Assembly: GCF_001039355.2 (NCBI RefSeq)
Contig: NW_019773637.1
Coordinates: 1 to 64,000 of the forward strand
Reading direction: 5' to 3'
DNA: 64,000 bases
DNA from: Lingula anatina
Lineage: Eukaryota > Brachiopoda > Lingulata > Lingulida > Lingulidae
A program made the translations under genes and the position numbers. The first letter of the stretch is position 1. Each line of letters starts with the position of its first letter. Below are positions 24,295 to 38,626 of the stretch, one piece after another. Under the pieces are notes generated by a model. It saw only the letters and a list, made by a program, of their open reading frames with translations, did no database searches and had not been told where the DNA came from.

Positions 24295-24298
<4 letters not shown>

Positions 24299-25585
24299 TT
24301 GAATCATCTCAAGCATTTGGGATACGCCATCTTCGACTGGATTAACCAAACTGATGAATAGAATATTACATTTTGATTCTACAGTTAACTTTTATTATAT
24401 ATTTAAACTGGTACTGTTATATTTACATTGAATAATGTCCTTATTTAACTAATTTTTTGCCAGATATTATTAGTCATAACAGTAATAGTAAAGGATTGAT
24501 ATTGCATTCAACATTTTAATAATATGAAATTCCAACTGATTTATTTCAAATAAAGCTGTGCTCATGCTATCTAGTAAGTTTTCATTTTAATGGACTAATG
24601 TGTAAAATGATATTCTGTATTTTGTTAAACTTTTAAGTTAAAAAAAAAGACAGAGTGACTATTTCTAGTAATATTTAGGTCAATTGATTATTTCTGCATT
24701 CATCAAAATAAGTATTTTGCAGTAGAAGTCGAAAGATTAATGATCTCAGTCTACATGTGAAGCTGGTGCAATTATTGTTCTTTGTGAAAAAAGAAATCAA
24801 ATAAGACCATTCAAAGTCATCGACTAAAATACTATGTGATTATGGCATGTCAAGTTACTGATAAGATTAAACTTATTCAACTTGTTGAATAACTTCTTTG
24901 TAAAGTCTCAGTTGTTTCACTTCATAAATATTCATTTTTTCTTGAATTTAAAAAAAAAATCATTGTTCTGTCCTTTGAACCGTAATCTGAGCAAATCTGA
25001 GCAACTCTTTTTTAATCCATTCACTATGGGGACAGGTAGCCAATTAGCATGGAATCTCATTCCTTAGCACTATACATAGGTGGTTGTAGAAATAGGCCCT
25101 AGTGAGTAAACAAAAAGGTATAATAGGAGTGCAATATTTTGTGCAAGTTGACAATTGTACTGACATGAAAATTCTTCTCATACACATTGTGTAGATCAAA
25201 AAAAGCAAACTTTGAATCCACGTAAATTCTGTTGGCACTTTATGCTCTTTTAGTAACCAATTATAATTTGAGTTCTTTTCATAGCCTTGATGCTTTGCCT
25301 GTTGATTTTCCAGAGCTGCATTTTTTGTAATGTAACCCTTTTCTCCACAAGCGATGATACTACCTACACCTTACAAACTAGCCATTCTTATAAAAACCAA
25401 CTATAGGCCTAGTGCTCAAGCTGCACTTAAAACTCTTCTTTGAAACTTGCAAATACACTATATTTTACCATTCAACGTTTTAGAAATCGGGGGCTCCCTG
25501 CTGTATAAAGCATTAAGAGTTAAGAACCCACAGTGCATTGGGAATCTATTGATGTTCATGCAGCTACCAAAACTTGGCAAAAGAC

Positions 25586-25648
<63 letters not shown>

Positions 25649-25674
25649 TAATAAAAAATAAATGAATAAAACAA

Positions 25675-25706
<32 letters not shown>

Positions 25707-25752
25707 GAATAAAACAAAATAATAATAATAAATAAATAAAAAAATAAAAAAG
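25586..25752. repeat. Compound poly-A, (TA)n, (AAT)n tract
   Basis: A poly-A run is followed by alternating TA and then AAT/AAAT repeats. The open frames over it are low-complexity translations, not genes. Confidence 0.9.
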
Positions 25753-27329
25753 TTTTATGGATTGGATTGGAAGAAGGTCCACTTTCTCAGCTGAATAAGG
25801 TGGTGCTGATTTCAACATTAACTGAGGAAGTATACTTGTAAAAGCAATTATTACAAACAATTCTTATGGTTTAAATGATCGGTATTTGGGAACAAGCTTC
25901 GTCCTATGACAACATTATCATACATAGTGTTTAGGATATTAATCACACATAGACCCAATGTGGTTTTGTCTTTTGCATTTTCTTCTTGTTGTTTACTGCA
26001 ATCACTAACCTCCATCAATGAAACTAATTATAAGAAAGCAATTACATGATGGCACATTTTTGTGAACGAAGCCACCACACCTTCTAACAAAGTGAAAGAG
26101 AGGGAAGTCTGATAGATGGGGAGATTATTAATCTGAATTGGGAGACGGGGAGATGTGTCCCAAAATCAGGAGTGTTGACAGGTCACCGTGTCAGATCTAG
26201 AGCTATAGGAAGTCCTCAGCACAGCGGTGCTCCCACTTCTCTGAACAGAATGCAGTAGCTGTATTGTGTTAGAGAGTGAGTAGCTCTAGAACCCAGCATG
26301 CATGTTTCATGGGTCCTAGGTTAGAACAATCAAGCAGTCAGCTTCGTTTATAACCATTATCTATATTTACTGAAATTAAACATACTATTAATATCATCTT
26401 AAAACCAAGTTACTAGTACTGAAGCTTTTTCTTAAGATGTGTTATGTTGTTTTTTTTTTCAGAAGACTTCCCCATTGCCCTCTTGAGTCTATGGCTTCTC
26501 ACACTGCAGCTGCATGTAGATGGACGTGTTTGAAAATGGCATGAGAGAAGTTGCCAAACAGAAGTAGCTACAGAATAATATTACTTACCTGTTCAGGTAT
26601 AAACATGGGACCAACAGACTTTGGGATTTGCATCACCTAAATTGAACAAAAAAATCTATATACAGAAATACTCTTTGATGTTAAGTTAGCTTTGATATAT
26701 TTTTTGTCTTATTGTGGTACTACATGCTGGATGGAGCCAGATGTGGAATTCACTTTAAGTGTATATGTTTTTTTTTAATATTTTGTTATTTTTCTTTTAC
26801 TGTTCATATTTTTTCTCATATTCTACTGAAAATACTGTAACTTGATAATAAGTGGATGAAAAAAATGGTCATCTCTGCCCTGAGTAAAGATAAACAATTA
26901 AGCATGCAATAGGCCATGTTTTGTTCTGGAATTGATTCTTCAAGACAAAGTGTACAATTAAAATAGGGATTTCACACTTGGATTATTTGAACTAAATTAA
27001 CAAAGAAGTAAGATGCAGATCTGATGTAAGTTTTAAATGTTTTGTATAGATTTTGTTTTCATTTGCAACCATAATTTGGTAATAAGTTTTATTATTTATT
27101 CATTTTGAAATGTCTAAGCATTTTAGCATCACGCTCAGCTTTTTTGTTTTATTTCAATTTCTATTTTCTTCAACCTACTTCAAATGTATCACTAAGAAAT
27201 AGATAAACAGTCTGTATGAAGATTATGGTTTTTTATCAGTTTTGATATCCATTGTAAGGGGCACCCAGAATTGATTATGTTATTCTTAACCATGGATTTT
27301 TCTCAATGCGATTTTCTCCTTCTCCTTAG
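25753..27329. other. Non-coding intron or intergenic DNA
   Basis: No coding signal seen. A segment at 26463-26596 is bounded by a strong T-rich CAG acceptor and a CAG|GTATAA donor, and could be an untranslated or alternative exon. Support is weak. Confidence 0.3.
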
Positions 27330-27484
27330 AAGCCGACAGGAGGAATTTATTGATTGGTTTTGCCGGGTCAATAATGCGTGCGTCATGAGTTTCAAATTAG
27401 AAAGTCCTTGTCATTCAATGTGAACCAATAGAGTCTGGAGCACTGATGGTTTTACATGCCAAGTCTATGCCCAGCCTTCACAAG
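27330..27484 (+). other. Candidate untranslated exon on the plus strand
   Basis: Bounded by a near-ideal acceptor (TTCTCCTTCTCCTTAG) and a consensus donor (CAAG|GTGAGT), 155 bases long, and denser in GC and CpG than its surroundings. It has no long open frame. It lies between the probable promoter near 17.4 kb and the first coding exon at 39213, so it could be a 5' untranslated exon of the TRMT9B-like gene. A non-coding RNA exon is an alternative. Confidence 0.35.
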
Positions 27485-30400
27485 GTGAGTGTGCAGCTGA
27501 TAAATAGAAATGCATTTGGCAAAATCACATCTTAAAAACTAATGAAAATCATTAAGTTGGTGACATATTAAAGGTGAGATAAATTAAAGTTGCCAAGAGA
27601 AGAACCACATTTAGATAAGTCAGATCTCGAAAGATAGCAATGTGAATGGGTACTGTATCTTACATAAAATGATGTGATGAAGAAGTGTTTAATGTGACAA
27701 GGAGAAAAGCTTGAGGTACATCTGAAAAGAAAGATGATGCGACAAACATCCAGTAATGCAGTCGCCCTCTCTTTTTCTGCCTATAGTAACCTCTCATCCC
27801 AACTATGACCTAAGGAGGCTATTAGATGTTCAGCTGGCTGTATTTTGCATCATGCTTCCATTATCCTGAAAGCCTGAGAAGGTATATATGTACCTGCTGC
27901 ATTAATACAACCCAGATAAAATAACACAGTTTGTCACCTCAAATGTAAGAATCCACTCACATCTTGTGTGAAACTAACACTGTTATGTGGCATGTAACTG
28001 AGTTTTCGTTAAGGATAGAGAGATTTCACAGCTGACTGTGATTAATTATAAATCACATTATGTGGAATAATTGATATTCATACTTAGTATTATATGGCAG
28101 TTGTACTACTTTGCTACATGTAGTGTATAATACAGTATATATAGTGGTCTGAAAACATTGGTACAGTTTTTTTTTCTCCAAGTTTTCCCAAGAGTGGTTT
28201 GGATTGATTATGACACTTACTCATCAGGTATGGACAAAATTGATGATTAATATTTCCCAGTTACTAATACCTAAAAAAATTGCTTTCAGTTTGTCCGTTT
28301 TTAGTGATTGAGAATGATAATTCATCAAAAAGTGCTTGAGATTTATGAGGAAATCCTGTAAGCTCTTTTGAAGATACATTGTTTAAAACAATCTGCTTGT
28401 CAGATATGCTTTTACCCCACATTGCCTGTATCTGGCATGTAATTATCATCAGTTGGTTGAATTTCATGTCCTAGCACCAGGACTTACTTCATGCTAGCAG
28501 TTATAATATATTCCAGCTACTACCCTTAAAGCACACATTACAGACTAGGATACTTCATTCTTTTTTCCATTAAAATTCATTAATATTAAGTAATATTCTA
28601 TTAACCTCGAACTACATGAAAATTTTCATTCATTCTACCTCTTCTCGATAGAATAAAAAATCAGATGGCTCTAGTCTTTCAGTGAGCTAACTGCACAGAT
28701 TTTGACTGCACTGTCACGGGCCTAAACACAAATTGTTTAAATGTGGGAACAGGTAGGTATATTGGTCCACAGCATTGTCATCATAATACATGTCATTTTT
28801 TTATCATAACAGAATAATTGTTGAACTGTGAATGAACTGACTGCTCCTAACTGAACTGTTACTAGCACAATTATGTAGACTGAGAGAGTGATAGCAAGCT
28901 TGCTTAAGTGCACAGTAATTCAATTATCTGCTACACCTAACATGAGATAGCTGCCATTAGTTGGCTTGCTGCGAATACAATATTCTGCAGGTACTTTTAT
29001 TCCATACAATTCCCAAGAGACTTTAATGGTAGTGTGACAGAACTTGTATTTCTGATATAATGTGACACCTGTTTGCATAGGTAACAGCGAGATATTGTGC
29101 TATGGTCTTACAGTTGACATTTTATTAGAAAGCTAGCTAGAAAGGTTTCTCAATTTTTTTTTGTCTAGTAATCACCTACTAGTATGCTTCTATGAATTAA
29201 AATGGTTTTTGTATGATGATTTTCTTGTGATGTTTATACACTTGATGTAGTCAGTAATACTTCTGAGTGATCTGATACAGTTTTATTATATTAAATAGCA
29301 GATGTGACAGTGAGATGAATGCCTGTATTTTGTATTAATTTTGGCTATGTTTTTGAAAGTAGACAGAAAGATTTAAACCAAAGATTTAAACAGTATATTT
29401 GGTTTAGAATACAACACTTTGTCAAATTACCCAGAAAAACAGCTATCAGATTAGCTGTATATGACTGAGTTTTCCATATATACGACCTGATCTGTGATGT
29501 ACTGGTAGATTTTTTTCATGCTTAATAGTAAAGCAGCGGTACCATGAGGTGGGGAATATTATACCTTGTGAAAGCAGAGGAAAATCTTCATTGCTTTTGC
29601 CCACATAAAATCTTCATAGCACCTGTTATAAGATCTGCTATGGCATTGCTTTCTGAGCATCTGAGCAGGAAATGTCACCTGCCTGGTTCTAATGATAGTT
29701 GACAAACCTTCTCTCACATCTCAATCCCTTTTTCTCCCACACACACACACATATTACTCTACATGATATAGCACCTATGATGAGTTGCTGTTGCTCTCTG
29801 TATGTTGTGGTCATATCTTCAGCCTGGTAATATTACCTTCAGATTAAGCAATGCTCTGGAAAGGAAATTAATCAATAAATTACAGACAGCGATTGTGCTT
29901 CAAAGAAAAGGTCAGCGGTATTAAAGAAACATCAAGCACCAGTCACACTATAGGTTAACAGATTGTGATGACAGAAGTTGAGATGTTAAGAAGAGGATTG
30001 AATGGCAGGTTTTCAAGACAGTTTAGGTTTGTTGATTTTGTTTTAATGAAGGTGAAAGAGTATATATGACCTCAAGTAAAAAGGTTTTATTTTCAGTTCA
30101 GCTTGCCTTTCTGTCTGTCCCTCTGTTTGTTTGTTGATGCATCCCTCCATCTGTCTTAATACATTCCTAGAGATGTAGTGTCACCTTGGCGATATGTGCT
30201 TTAATTGGTTTTAGGGGTGTTTTTCAGTGAAATGAGAGCACTTTTTCTCATAATGTATGTCAGATAATACATTATTGCAATATATGCCTTGAATACCTGC
30301 TGAAGATGCTTGAGGTGTTCTGGCATACATCTCATGTGTCTCCAAGTCTCCTTACGTCTGTGCATTGCAATCAAACTGTCTGTTTCACTGTCTTTATGCC

Positions 30401-33330
30401 TTTAATTTTTTAAATCTGTCTTTGTTGCATCCTGTTCATTTTCCTGACACTGTCTGTGTGTCTGTAAACACATGCTTATATATGAAATTGTGGTAAGTAG
30501 TTATGTGTGTAGGTGTATAAGAGGAAAATGGATTATTTAAGACCAGCATAACAAACCAACTGCAGAGGAATGCTTGAATATGGACAAGGGTTAATAATCC
30601 ATCAACTTGAAGAATTTTTGTAGATTCATAATCATATTTTTAATTTTTTGCCTTTTTTATTCCATCAGAATGAACCAAACTTTGTCTGTCCTAATCTTTT
30701 GCACAGTTTATTTTCTGTAGGGGACAATCTTCATTATAACCGACTTGAGACCAGAAAGCCAGAAGTATTTCCAAGAGGGACTTTTTTACTGAAAAAGAGA
30801 AACTGTAGTAAAAAATATATATATTTAGTGTTCAATGAACTTATCTTATTTCCTTATTTTACACAGTATGAGATTTTTAGGGGAAATGCAGTAATGAAGG
30901 CAATTCTTGGGTGGCTCAAAGACACAAACACCAATTATGGTTTATGAGACCTGTATTAGCTAGGTCCAGATATTAAGCTTGTTGACAAACCCATGTTTCT
31001 GTTAGACCTGTGCATATTTTGACCATAATGATCATAGTGATTAGATATGTTAAAAAGAAAAGAAAGTGTTGTGACAGTCTATTGGCATAGTCGTCATTAA
31101 TGTCACCATTATCTGCAAAACAGACTTGATTTTTGTAAAGGCTTTTTTGTACTAAAGACAATCTAAAGCCAGTTCTAGGTCTGGGTTTCTTTTGACTTGG
31201 ACTTCTCTGTAAACTCTGGTAAGACATTTCAAGTTGCATACTAACTGCCAGCATGTGGCAATTAACTGAATTTTCTCTTTTATGTAGCCATACTGTAAGC
31301 CATACTGTAAGCAAAATGTCTCTGACTCAGATATGGACAGCTATCGATTCTGGCATTGGCCTTAATACGTGCAACATTATGTAATTTAAAAGAAAAGGAA
31401 AAAGATCAATCCTCTGAGAAGCAGGTTTTCATTTTGCCACAAATTTGATTGATCTTGCATCTGAGACACACCAGTATCTACCCACGCAAGTGGTGCATGT
31501 ATAATGTATGGCCCAGTTCATCTCATACAAATATGTAGCCTGATGGCCTAGCAGTATCTCAATAGGGGCCAGAAACACATACAGAATGTGGTTATCGCCA
31601 TCCCATCCATCTGACAAAACCCAGAAGCAAACCCCAGTACCATGGACTATGTATATGCTGTATACTTTGGATTCAGTCCAACTTGGCCCTTAAGTATTTC
31701 GCAGCGGCCATAAGACAGGATTGTATCACTAGGATTTGTATTGATATGGTATGAAGGTCTCCAATGAACATCTAGTTTAGCTTGGCCAGGAAAAGGGATG
31801 CTATTGCCCTCAACTGCATTCAGATGTATGAAAACATCGATACTTGAACTTTTCATGGTATCATGCAGTCAGAATTTTTTTGCTAAATTGCAAGTCCTGT
31901 TTTTCCATTTTTAAATTCATTTATCAATATCTTTATTGGCAAATTTACCTTCTAGTTTATAGACTTGGTCACGGAACTGTGAGCATTCTTAGTTAAAGGC
32001 CTCTGTTGTATACATTGCTGACTCCTCTAAGACATCATCAGGCTAGAAAGAGTTTCATGCTGTTTTAACTGGTTCAAGCCAGTGTTAATGATAAGGTGTC
32101 ACCGCGGTTTTTAAAGTACATTCTGTTAGTTTGAAAATTTTGATTTGTTTACCAAATCTTTTATTTTTTCACTTTCTTTAGGGGGTCTTTGGAAAAATGG
32201 AGTCTTGATTCATTAGGTTGAAAAGTGGGGTGTTTTATTGTCTCCTTTTCTTGTTTTTTTTTTTTACATTGAGGAGTAGAATACTTTATTGAGTGGAGCA
32301 CACATTTAAGTTTCTGCTCTATATATTGGTAGAGTCCTTTGAACAGTATGTGAAAGTGCCTCTTGTATAACAGAAAGAATTGTTAGTGCTTCTTTTATAT
32401 TTACGTCCATGAGCATTTTGTCTTTCAAACAGATACAGGTTCTTATAACAGCACAGATTGTCTGTGCTTTTGTATTTAGGTCCATAAGCATTGTGTCTTT
32501 CAAACAAATTTCTTCCTGTGTTCTACAGCTTTTTGGGGTTAAAAAGCTTTTATCTAATTGATACTGTACTAACATTTAAAGAGTATAATTTGTACTGGAC
32601 ACTTCAGTACTGAAAACTTCAACTGTAAGAGAATGTTGGCATGGTTCCAAGTTGTACTTTAAGTGTAGACTATAATTTATTGGCCAATTCATTCATTCAT
32701 ACAGAAAGCCAATCCATCTATTGTTCAATCACTTGAAGAGCACTATAAACCACTACAAATGGCCCAGCAACCAAAGGGATAGATTGTGATGTGTCCTGGA
32801 ATTGGGATTAATATTGCATGCAGAAGGCTATTCAAGAACATCATTTATCAATTAGATTTTATTCAAGAAAGCTTGAGAGACTTAGACTGACCCAGTGTTA
32901 CTACACCATTTTGCTTATTCATATTTTGGGGCTGGTCATTAGTTGTTTTTTACTTGTAGAGTGGACAATCTTGATTTGCCCTAAAGGACTGCTAGGCTAG
33001 TTAATGGGTATTTTTGGACACAGTTCATCAATTTGATTTCACTTAGAAAATGAAACATCTGGGGGAAAGCTTAGGGGTTCTCATGTGTATATACTTGAAT
33101 TAATGTCTTTCGTTATTGAACAGTCCTGTACCCTGTATATCATGTATGGGAGTATCTTCTCAGCACACTTGTTGTCATTGGTACTGTTGGGTGCTACCAG
33201 AGTGATGTTGTTGGGCACATGCTAACATTGCAGCTCATATTCTGAGACAATCATAGGCAAGCTTTGCTGAACACCATACTATTTTATGGAATGAATGTAT
33301 GATAGGGAAAAGGGTGGAGACATCTCTCTT
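27485..33330. other. Non-coding intron or intergenic DNA
   Basis: No gene, RNA gene or clear transposon recognised. The open frames (for example 30648-30947 and 30973-31314) are short, lack domains and have poor splice contexts. Confidence 0.4.
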
Positions 33331-33378
33331 TTTCTCACATTCTCTCTCTCTCTCTCTTTCTATCTCTCTCTCTCTCAT
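33331..33378. repeat. (CT)n microsatellite
   Basis: Imperfect CT dinucleotide run. Confidence 0.85.
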
Positions 33379-33703
33379 GTGCATTATACATGAAGTTTAT
33401 CATTCAGAATCTGACAAAATAGTTCAGTGCAGTTGACACCCATGTCATGTCTTACTATATTCCTCTGGATTTATATTGAGGTATTTTCTGTACTCTGTTT
33501 TAGCAGAAAATCAATCACAGCCAGTTACGTAACACATGCTGACAATGTAATGATATCAATAATGCAGTATTGTGATACCAATTATGTGACATCGGAAATA
33601 AAAACTCCTATCGTTTGACACTTGATTTAACACAAAGATGAGTCCCTTACATTCTTTTGATAATTAAGGCATCAATAATGTGTTATTTGGGGTAACATTA
33701 AAT

Positions 33704-34038
33704 TTGAAACTAAAGGTACCATTCATGTGATACTAGAGTTACCATTAAATTAAAGTGACACTAATATTATGTTTAACTTATTATTTAAAATAAATGTAAC
33801 ACTAGTGGTACCATTAATGTTATACTAGGGCCACCATTAAAATAAAAGAGATAAGATACCACAGGTAGCCTTAATGTGATACTAGAGGTACCATTAAAAA
33901 ATGTGACAAGAGAGGTACCATTAATTGATACTAGGAGTACCATTAAAATTGTGACAATAGAGGTACCATTAATTTGATACTAGGGATACCTTTAAAATAA
34001 ATGTGATACTAGAGGTACCATTAAAATTAATGTGATGC
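33704..34038. repeat. Degenerate minisatellite, ~28-base unit
   Basis: About ten imperfect units on the pattern ATGTGATACTAGAGGTACC followed by ATTAAA. Most keep the word GGTACCATTA. Unit spacing varies through small indels. It lies in the non-coding interval upstream of the TRMT9B-like gene. Confidence 0.75.
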
Positions 34039-34943
34039 CTTTAAAGTGATATCAATGTGATACCGTTTTTGTGTCACAAAGACCAGAGTTACTGCTGCCC
34101 TTTGACACTTCATTTGACAAATCAGCGAGCCACCATCTGTCATTTGACATTAAATGAATTATTAGTTTGACACTTTATGTGCCATGAATTTGGTTCACAG
34201 GCTAATAATTGAGGACTGGTAATATTTACCAGTGAATCAGCAGCTGCAGTCTGATCCACAGGGTACCATCGATATGACTGGGCCAGGCATGCCTTTCTAT
34301 TGATTATTCCTGGCTGATGTCCCAACTATTGATATTGTTACTGCAGGAGTGAGAAACAGCAGTCTTCTCTTAGAAACATGTATTCAATTTCTAAGAGGCT
34401 TTGACATAAGAATCCATTTTGTGCATGGATAAGTGTTAGTGTGTTAGTGCTGCTCCACGAGAGGAAAGAATGTGGTTATGAGTTGTAGTTTGTTACGATT
34501 TTGTTTTATAAAAGACCGTCATGGTTTATGTCTCTGAAGTGTATGATGTAATTGTGAGTAAACACAAACCTTGAATAGGTGTGTTAAAGGATGGTGTAAA
34601 AGAAATCATTTTAGTTTGATTTGGTGTTGCCATATCATTTCAGTCATGATGGTGTTATGTGTTATACGAACCACCTGTTGAGGCATTTGTTGGTATCTCT
34701 TTTATAATGGCTTTCCTGATAATGTAATGTTGTTTTCTTGGTTAATACTACATATGGTAAAAACTTGAAGAAAATTTTGTGGAAGACGTTTCTCTGCCTA
34801 CATGATTTTTTTTTCACTTTAAATATGGGCTTCTTGATAATTTTGAAAAGTTTGTCACCTAATAGTGTCATGTCGGATTGATGCATTTTAAAATATTAAT
34901 AAATTTTTAAGTGACAAAATTTTCAAGTCATTAATGTTTGTTA

Positions 34944-35065
34944 TAAGCAACAATAACATTAGTACATAACATGTGATGTGCACAACAATTGTATCAGATA
35001 GCATGCGACATAATATACAACAATTGTTTAAGGTAACATGTGACATGTACAACAATTGTGTAAGA
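34944..35065. repeat. Short minisatellite, ~32-36 base unit
   Basis: The word ACAACAATTGT occurs at 34982, 35017 and 35049, with similar spacers containing ACATGTGA. A related sequence precedes the first. Confidence 0.6.
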
Positions 35066-36585
35066 TTTACATTGCTTGTTATGCACTGGCCTCAGACCAG
35101 TTTCTTATTTATGCTTCAGTATCAAATGCTTTATTTTTAGTACCTCACTTTTACAGCGGTTCAATAATCTAACCACTGAACTAAGCTTCCTGTTTTTTAT
35201 GTGTTAAACTCAATAAGCTTGACTATATATTTAGCACAGCATTATTGCAGTTCATGTCAAATGGTAGACTTTTTTATGCAGACCTAAATGAAAACGTGTG
35301 AGATCAATAGCATTCATTTGAGGTCAACGATTAGTTTCTTTCATAAATTCAAAACTTGATTGGAAATGTGCATGATTATTGGAGTTGAAGGTGATTTCTT
35401 GAATACATGAACATGGCCCCCTGTACCTTAAAAAATTAACAAGTATTTTTTACAACCATTTTTTTATTATTTGCTATCTGATTTTCTTCCCCCTTTTTCT
35501 TTTGATTGTTCAGATTAAGATTATGTTCCAAAGGAATGAAGCCTAAAACATGCCATGTTGGATAAACTAGAGACTTATTTTAAAAATGCTCAGTCTTCAG
35601 ACTGCCAAATTCAGATAGTCAAAAGCATTAATTTGAATTTGCTATTATAATGTTTATATTGTTGTTATGGATGATTAGCCAAAGTAAACTTAGTTGACTA
35701 AATGACATTTTAATATATCACCAAGCGAAAGTCAACGTGAAGGTAATCACAGTTTGCTCTATGAGCTTTTTAAATATTTTAAAAGATAGAAAAGTAGCCT
35801 TTTTGGATTCTTAAAACTTTTAGTCAGCTAAAAGCTGATTTTCAGTTTTAGTCATTTTGTGGTCCATGGTTCTCCTTGGGTTTTCTCTTGTGAGTTATGT
35901 TTCGGCATAATAGTGAGCTTATGGCAGGTAAATTAAATTTTTGTATCAGAACAATTGTTTTTGATATTAGAAAAAAAGGTAGAAACAAAAATTCTTCATG
36001 GTCAGAATTTCATGCTTATAAATTTCATATTGTTACTAGTATAAGATATATCAGCAAGTATGCATCGTCATGTGCACACAAAGACCTGGGTACATAATAA
36101 GAAATAATAAGGTGAACAAACTCAGATTGAATTTTTTTTCTAAAAAAAAAAAAAACATTTAGAAAAAAAAGGGCTCTATCACTGTATACATCTTAGACAT
36201 GCACAGGAATGTGTATGAGTGATTTACTTGTGTTATGTGACGTCAGCAGCCCATTCATAAGGGACAATGTGTTTGCCCAATAGCTGTTGTTCTAATTGAT
36301 TTTCTCTGTGGTAATAATTAGATTCTCGTCATCCGTGTATTGTAAAGAATGGTTCAATGGTCAAGACATGCTGTAGGATATTGATAGGCACTATTTTGGA
36401 TGCTATCACACAACATGTGGACCAGATAGACTAACAGACCCAGGTGGCTCAACACCAGAGAATATGTTTGAAATCCCTAAGATTTTGTTGTTTATTGATT
36501 AGTAGAGGTGGCTGAGTTTTATGCATGTTACTTTCTCTCTATTTCTCTTCCCTTCACCCTTTTCTTCACCTCTCCCCCAATCCCC
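35066..36585. other. Non-coding DNA
   Basis: No gene or named element recognised. One segment near 36430-36475 has weak tRNA-promoter-like words, considered and rejected. Confidence 0.4.
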
Positions 36586-36648
<63 letters not shown>

Positions 36649-36675
36649 TCTCTCTCTCTCTCTCTCTCTCTCTCT
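36586..36675. repeat. Long (CT)n microsatellite
   Basis: About 90 bases of CT dinucleotides with one GTGAT interruption. Confidence 0.9.
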
Positions 36676-37702
36676 TCATTTAATTTAGTTATAGCTTCAC
36701 TGACACTTTCAAGGCATATACAAATTTAGCTCTGGCTGTTGAGCTTTAGTCACAGCACAAATAATTGCACTGAATAAAAGGGAGCCAGAATGTCGATAAC
36801 ATTAAAAGACATACTTTATTGCAGTCCCATTGATGTAGGTAGCTAACATGAGGGATTTGTCTGCTGCAATTGTCTGTGCTTCATGAAGTTGGCATTTTTT
36901 ACACTTATATAACCTCAGTGAATGAGTCTGTCTTCCCACATGAGGCCTCAAGAGACACAGTGGGTTTTATGTCGTTGCCTTTCCTGCATGCTTGATTCTA
37001 GAAAGACTTGAAATACTAGTTTCCTGTATCTGCACAGTGGTTTTGCTATGTGAATAAGAAATTAAAGTAATATCAAGGTAACTATGAAAGCTGATATGAA
37101 TATAGATATATGAATCATAGTCTTCTTTAGAGGCCTATCCATACAGACCTAACCATATTAAGTTTTGTAGAGGAAAAAATAATGGGATAAAGACTGCTTG
37201 TCAGTTATATCCATACTTGAGAGATAAAACTTTATGGATATGATAATCTCCCCAAAGAAATATCTAAAGTATGTATGAGGATTGGCATACTGCTCCTCTT
37301 AGAGATTATTTTTTGGAAAAAGAAAAAATAGAAATGATGATGGATTTTATGTAAAATGAATGCCATAGTGGGAGGGGTAATGGTTGAGTCATTCAAAAAC
37401 CTTTTCTGTTCTTATCACCAAATTTTGTACTAAAGAAAAAAGTTGACAGATGATAAGAACATAATTGGCACCAGTAATTGTTGGAATTACTCAGATAGTG
37501 TTTCACAAGTGTTCAAAGAACATTTACAAGGAGGTTTTCAATCACAAAATTTCCCTGGATAGTAGGCAGTAGAGAATAATAATAATAGATTGAACTTTTT
37601 TGGTAAAAGAAATTGATAATGGCCAGACAGAAAGGATGTGATGCTTTTCTTTTGTTTTTTAAGTTGACTGATACATTATTTCAAGATGGTTAGATTTAAT
37701 AT

Positions 37703-37942
37703 CACTGGCAGATACAGGATAGGATTTAAGGGAGGGGTGGGGGGTCTCAAGGATAATTTTTTTTTTTTGCCTTGCAGATAAAACAGTAGATGAGGGCAAT
37801 TCTACTTTGATAAGTGTGGCACGGATATGGAAAATTAATTTTCTGTCAAATAATTTGTTATCCTGTTTAGTTAAGGGGGAGAGAGGGGTTAATCGGATGT
37901 CCCCCCCCCCTCCCTCCTCCTCCACCTCTGGATCCACCAGTG
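37703..37942. mobile_element. MITE-like element with CACTGG termini
   Basis: It starts CACTGGCAGATACAGGATAGG and ends with the imperfect inverse, CCTCTGGATCCACCAGTG. It includes poly-G near 37731-37744 and poly-C near 37901-37910. The termini resemble those of a common non-autonomous DNA transposon type in invertebrate genomes. I did not find a target-site duplication. The remaining DNA to 38626 has no gene. Confidence 0.5.
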
Positions 37943-38626
37943 AACGAGACTAATAATCTTACTGCAAAACTCCCAACCATCTCTTTTTATCCTGAACTAC
38001 CACCATCATGGTATATCTCCTATCAATACATTGTGTCAGCCTGAGTAAGTTGCGTGCGTCTGCATGTGTGTCATTCATATACGCCAGCAAACTGAAACAC
38101 GAGGAGATGTTGCCTGCTTGAAAGTACCTATACACCCAAGTAGTCGTGATATATTTCTGTATATTTAGACAGTAGTGGGTGGGTGAATTGTCTGCTTAAC
38201 TCAATTACACCTATTGTATGTTGTGTTAATGGCCATGTCTCTGCAGTAGAGATCGTATGGCAGGGATTGATTCCTGTTTCTCTTCTCCATGATCTGAGTG
38301 GGAGGGATGATGGTATTTAGTGGCTGGGCCCACTACAGGATATTAGGCATTCTTTTAGGCAAATAGCTGGATGATTTCAGCCAGGCTAAAAATTTTAAAC
38401 TCCATCAGTGATAATTGTGATGGAAAACGGTAAAATATCTGTATCTGATTTCTTTAGCATTTCGCTGTATGATATGATATTCTGCTGAAGTGAGCTTAGA
38501 ATATTTGTGGCAGTTTTTAATTTGTTTAGTTCTCTCTTACTGTAATAATGTCTTTCATTTTACCATATGAAGCAGATTTATTTATTATTGACAGATTTTT
38601 ATGATTTTTAGGTATATTTGTTACAG

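Noticed and set aside
25447-25860. Lys/Ile/Tyr-rich open frames on both strands
   Set aside because: They are translations of poly-A, (TA)n and (AAT)n tracts.
36430-36475. tRNA-derived SINE (TGGCTCAACACC and TTTGAAATCC words)
   Set aside because: Box A and box B matches are poor, and there is no SINE tail or target duplication.
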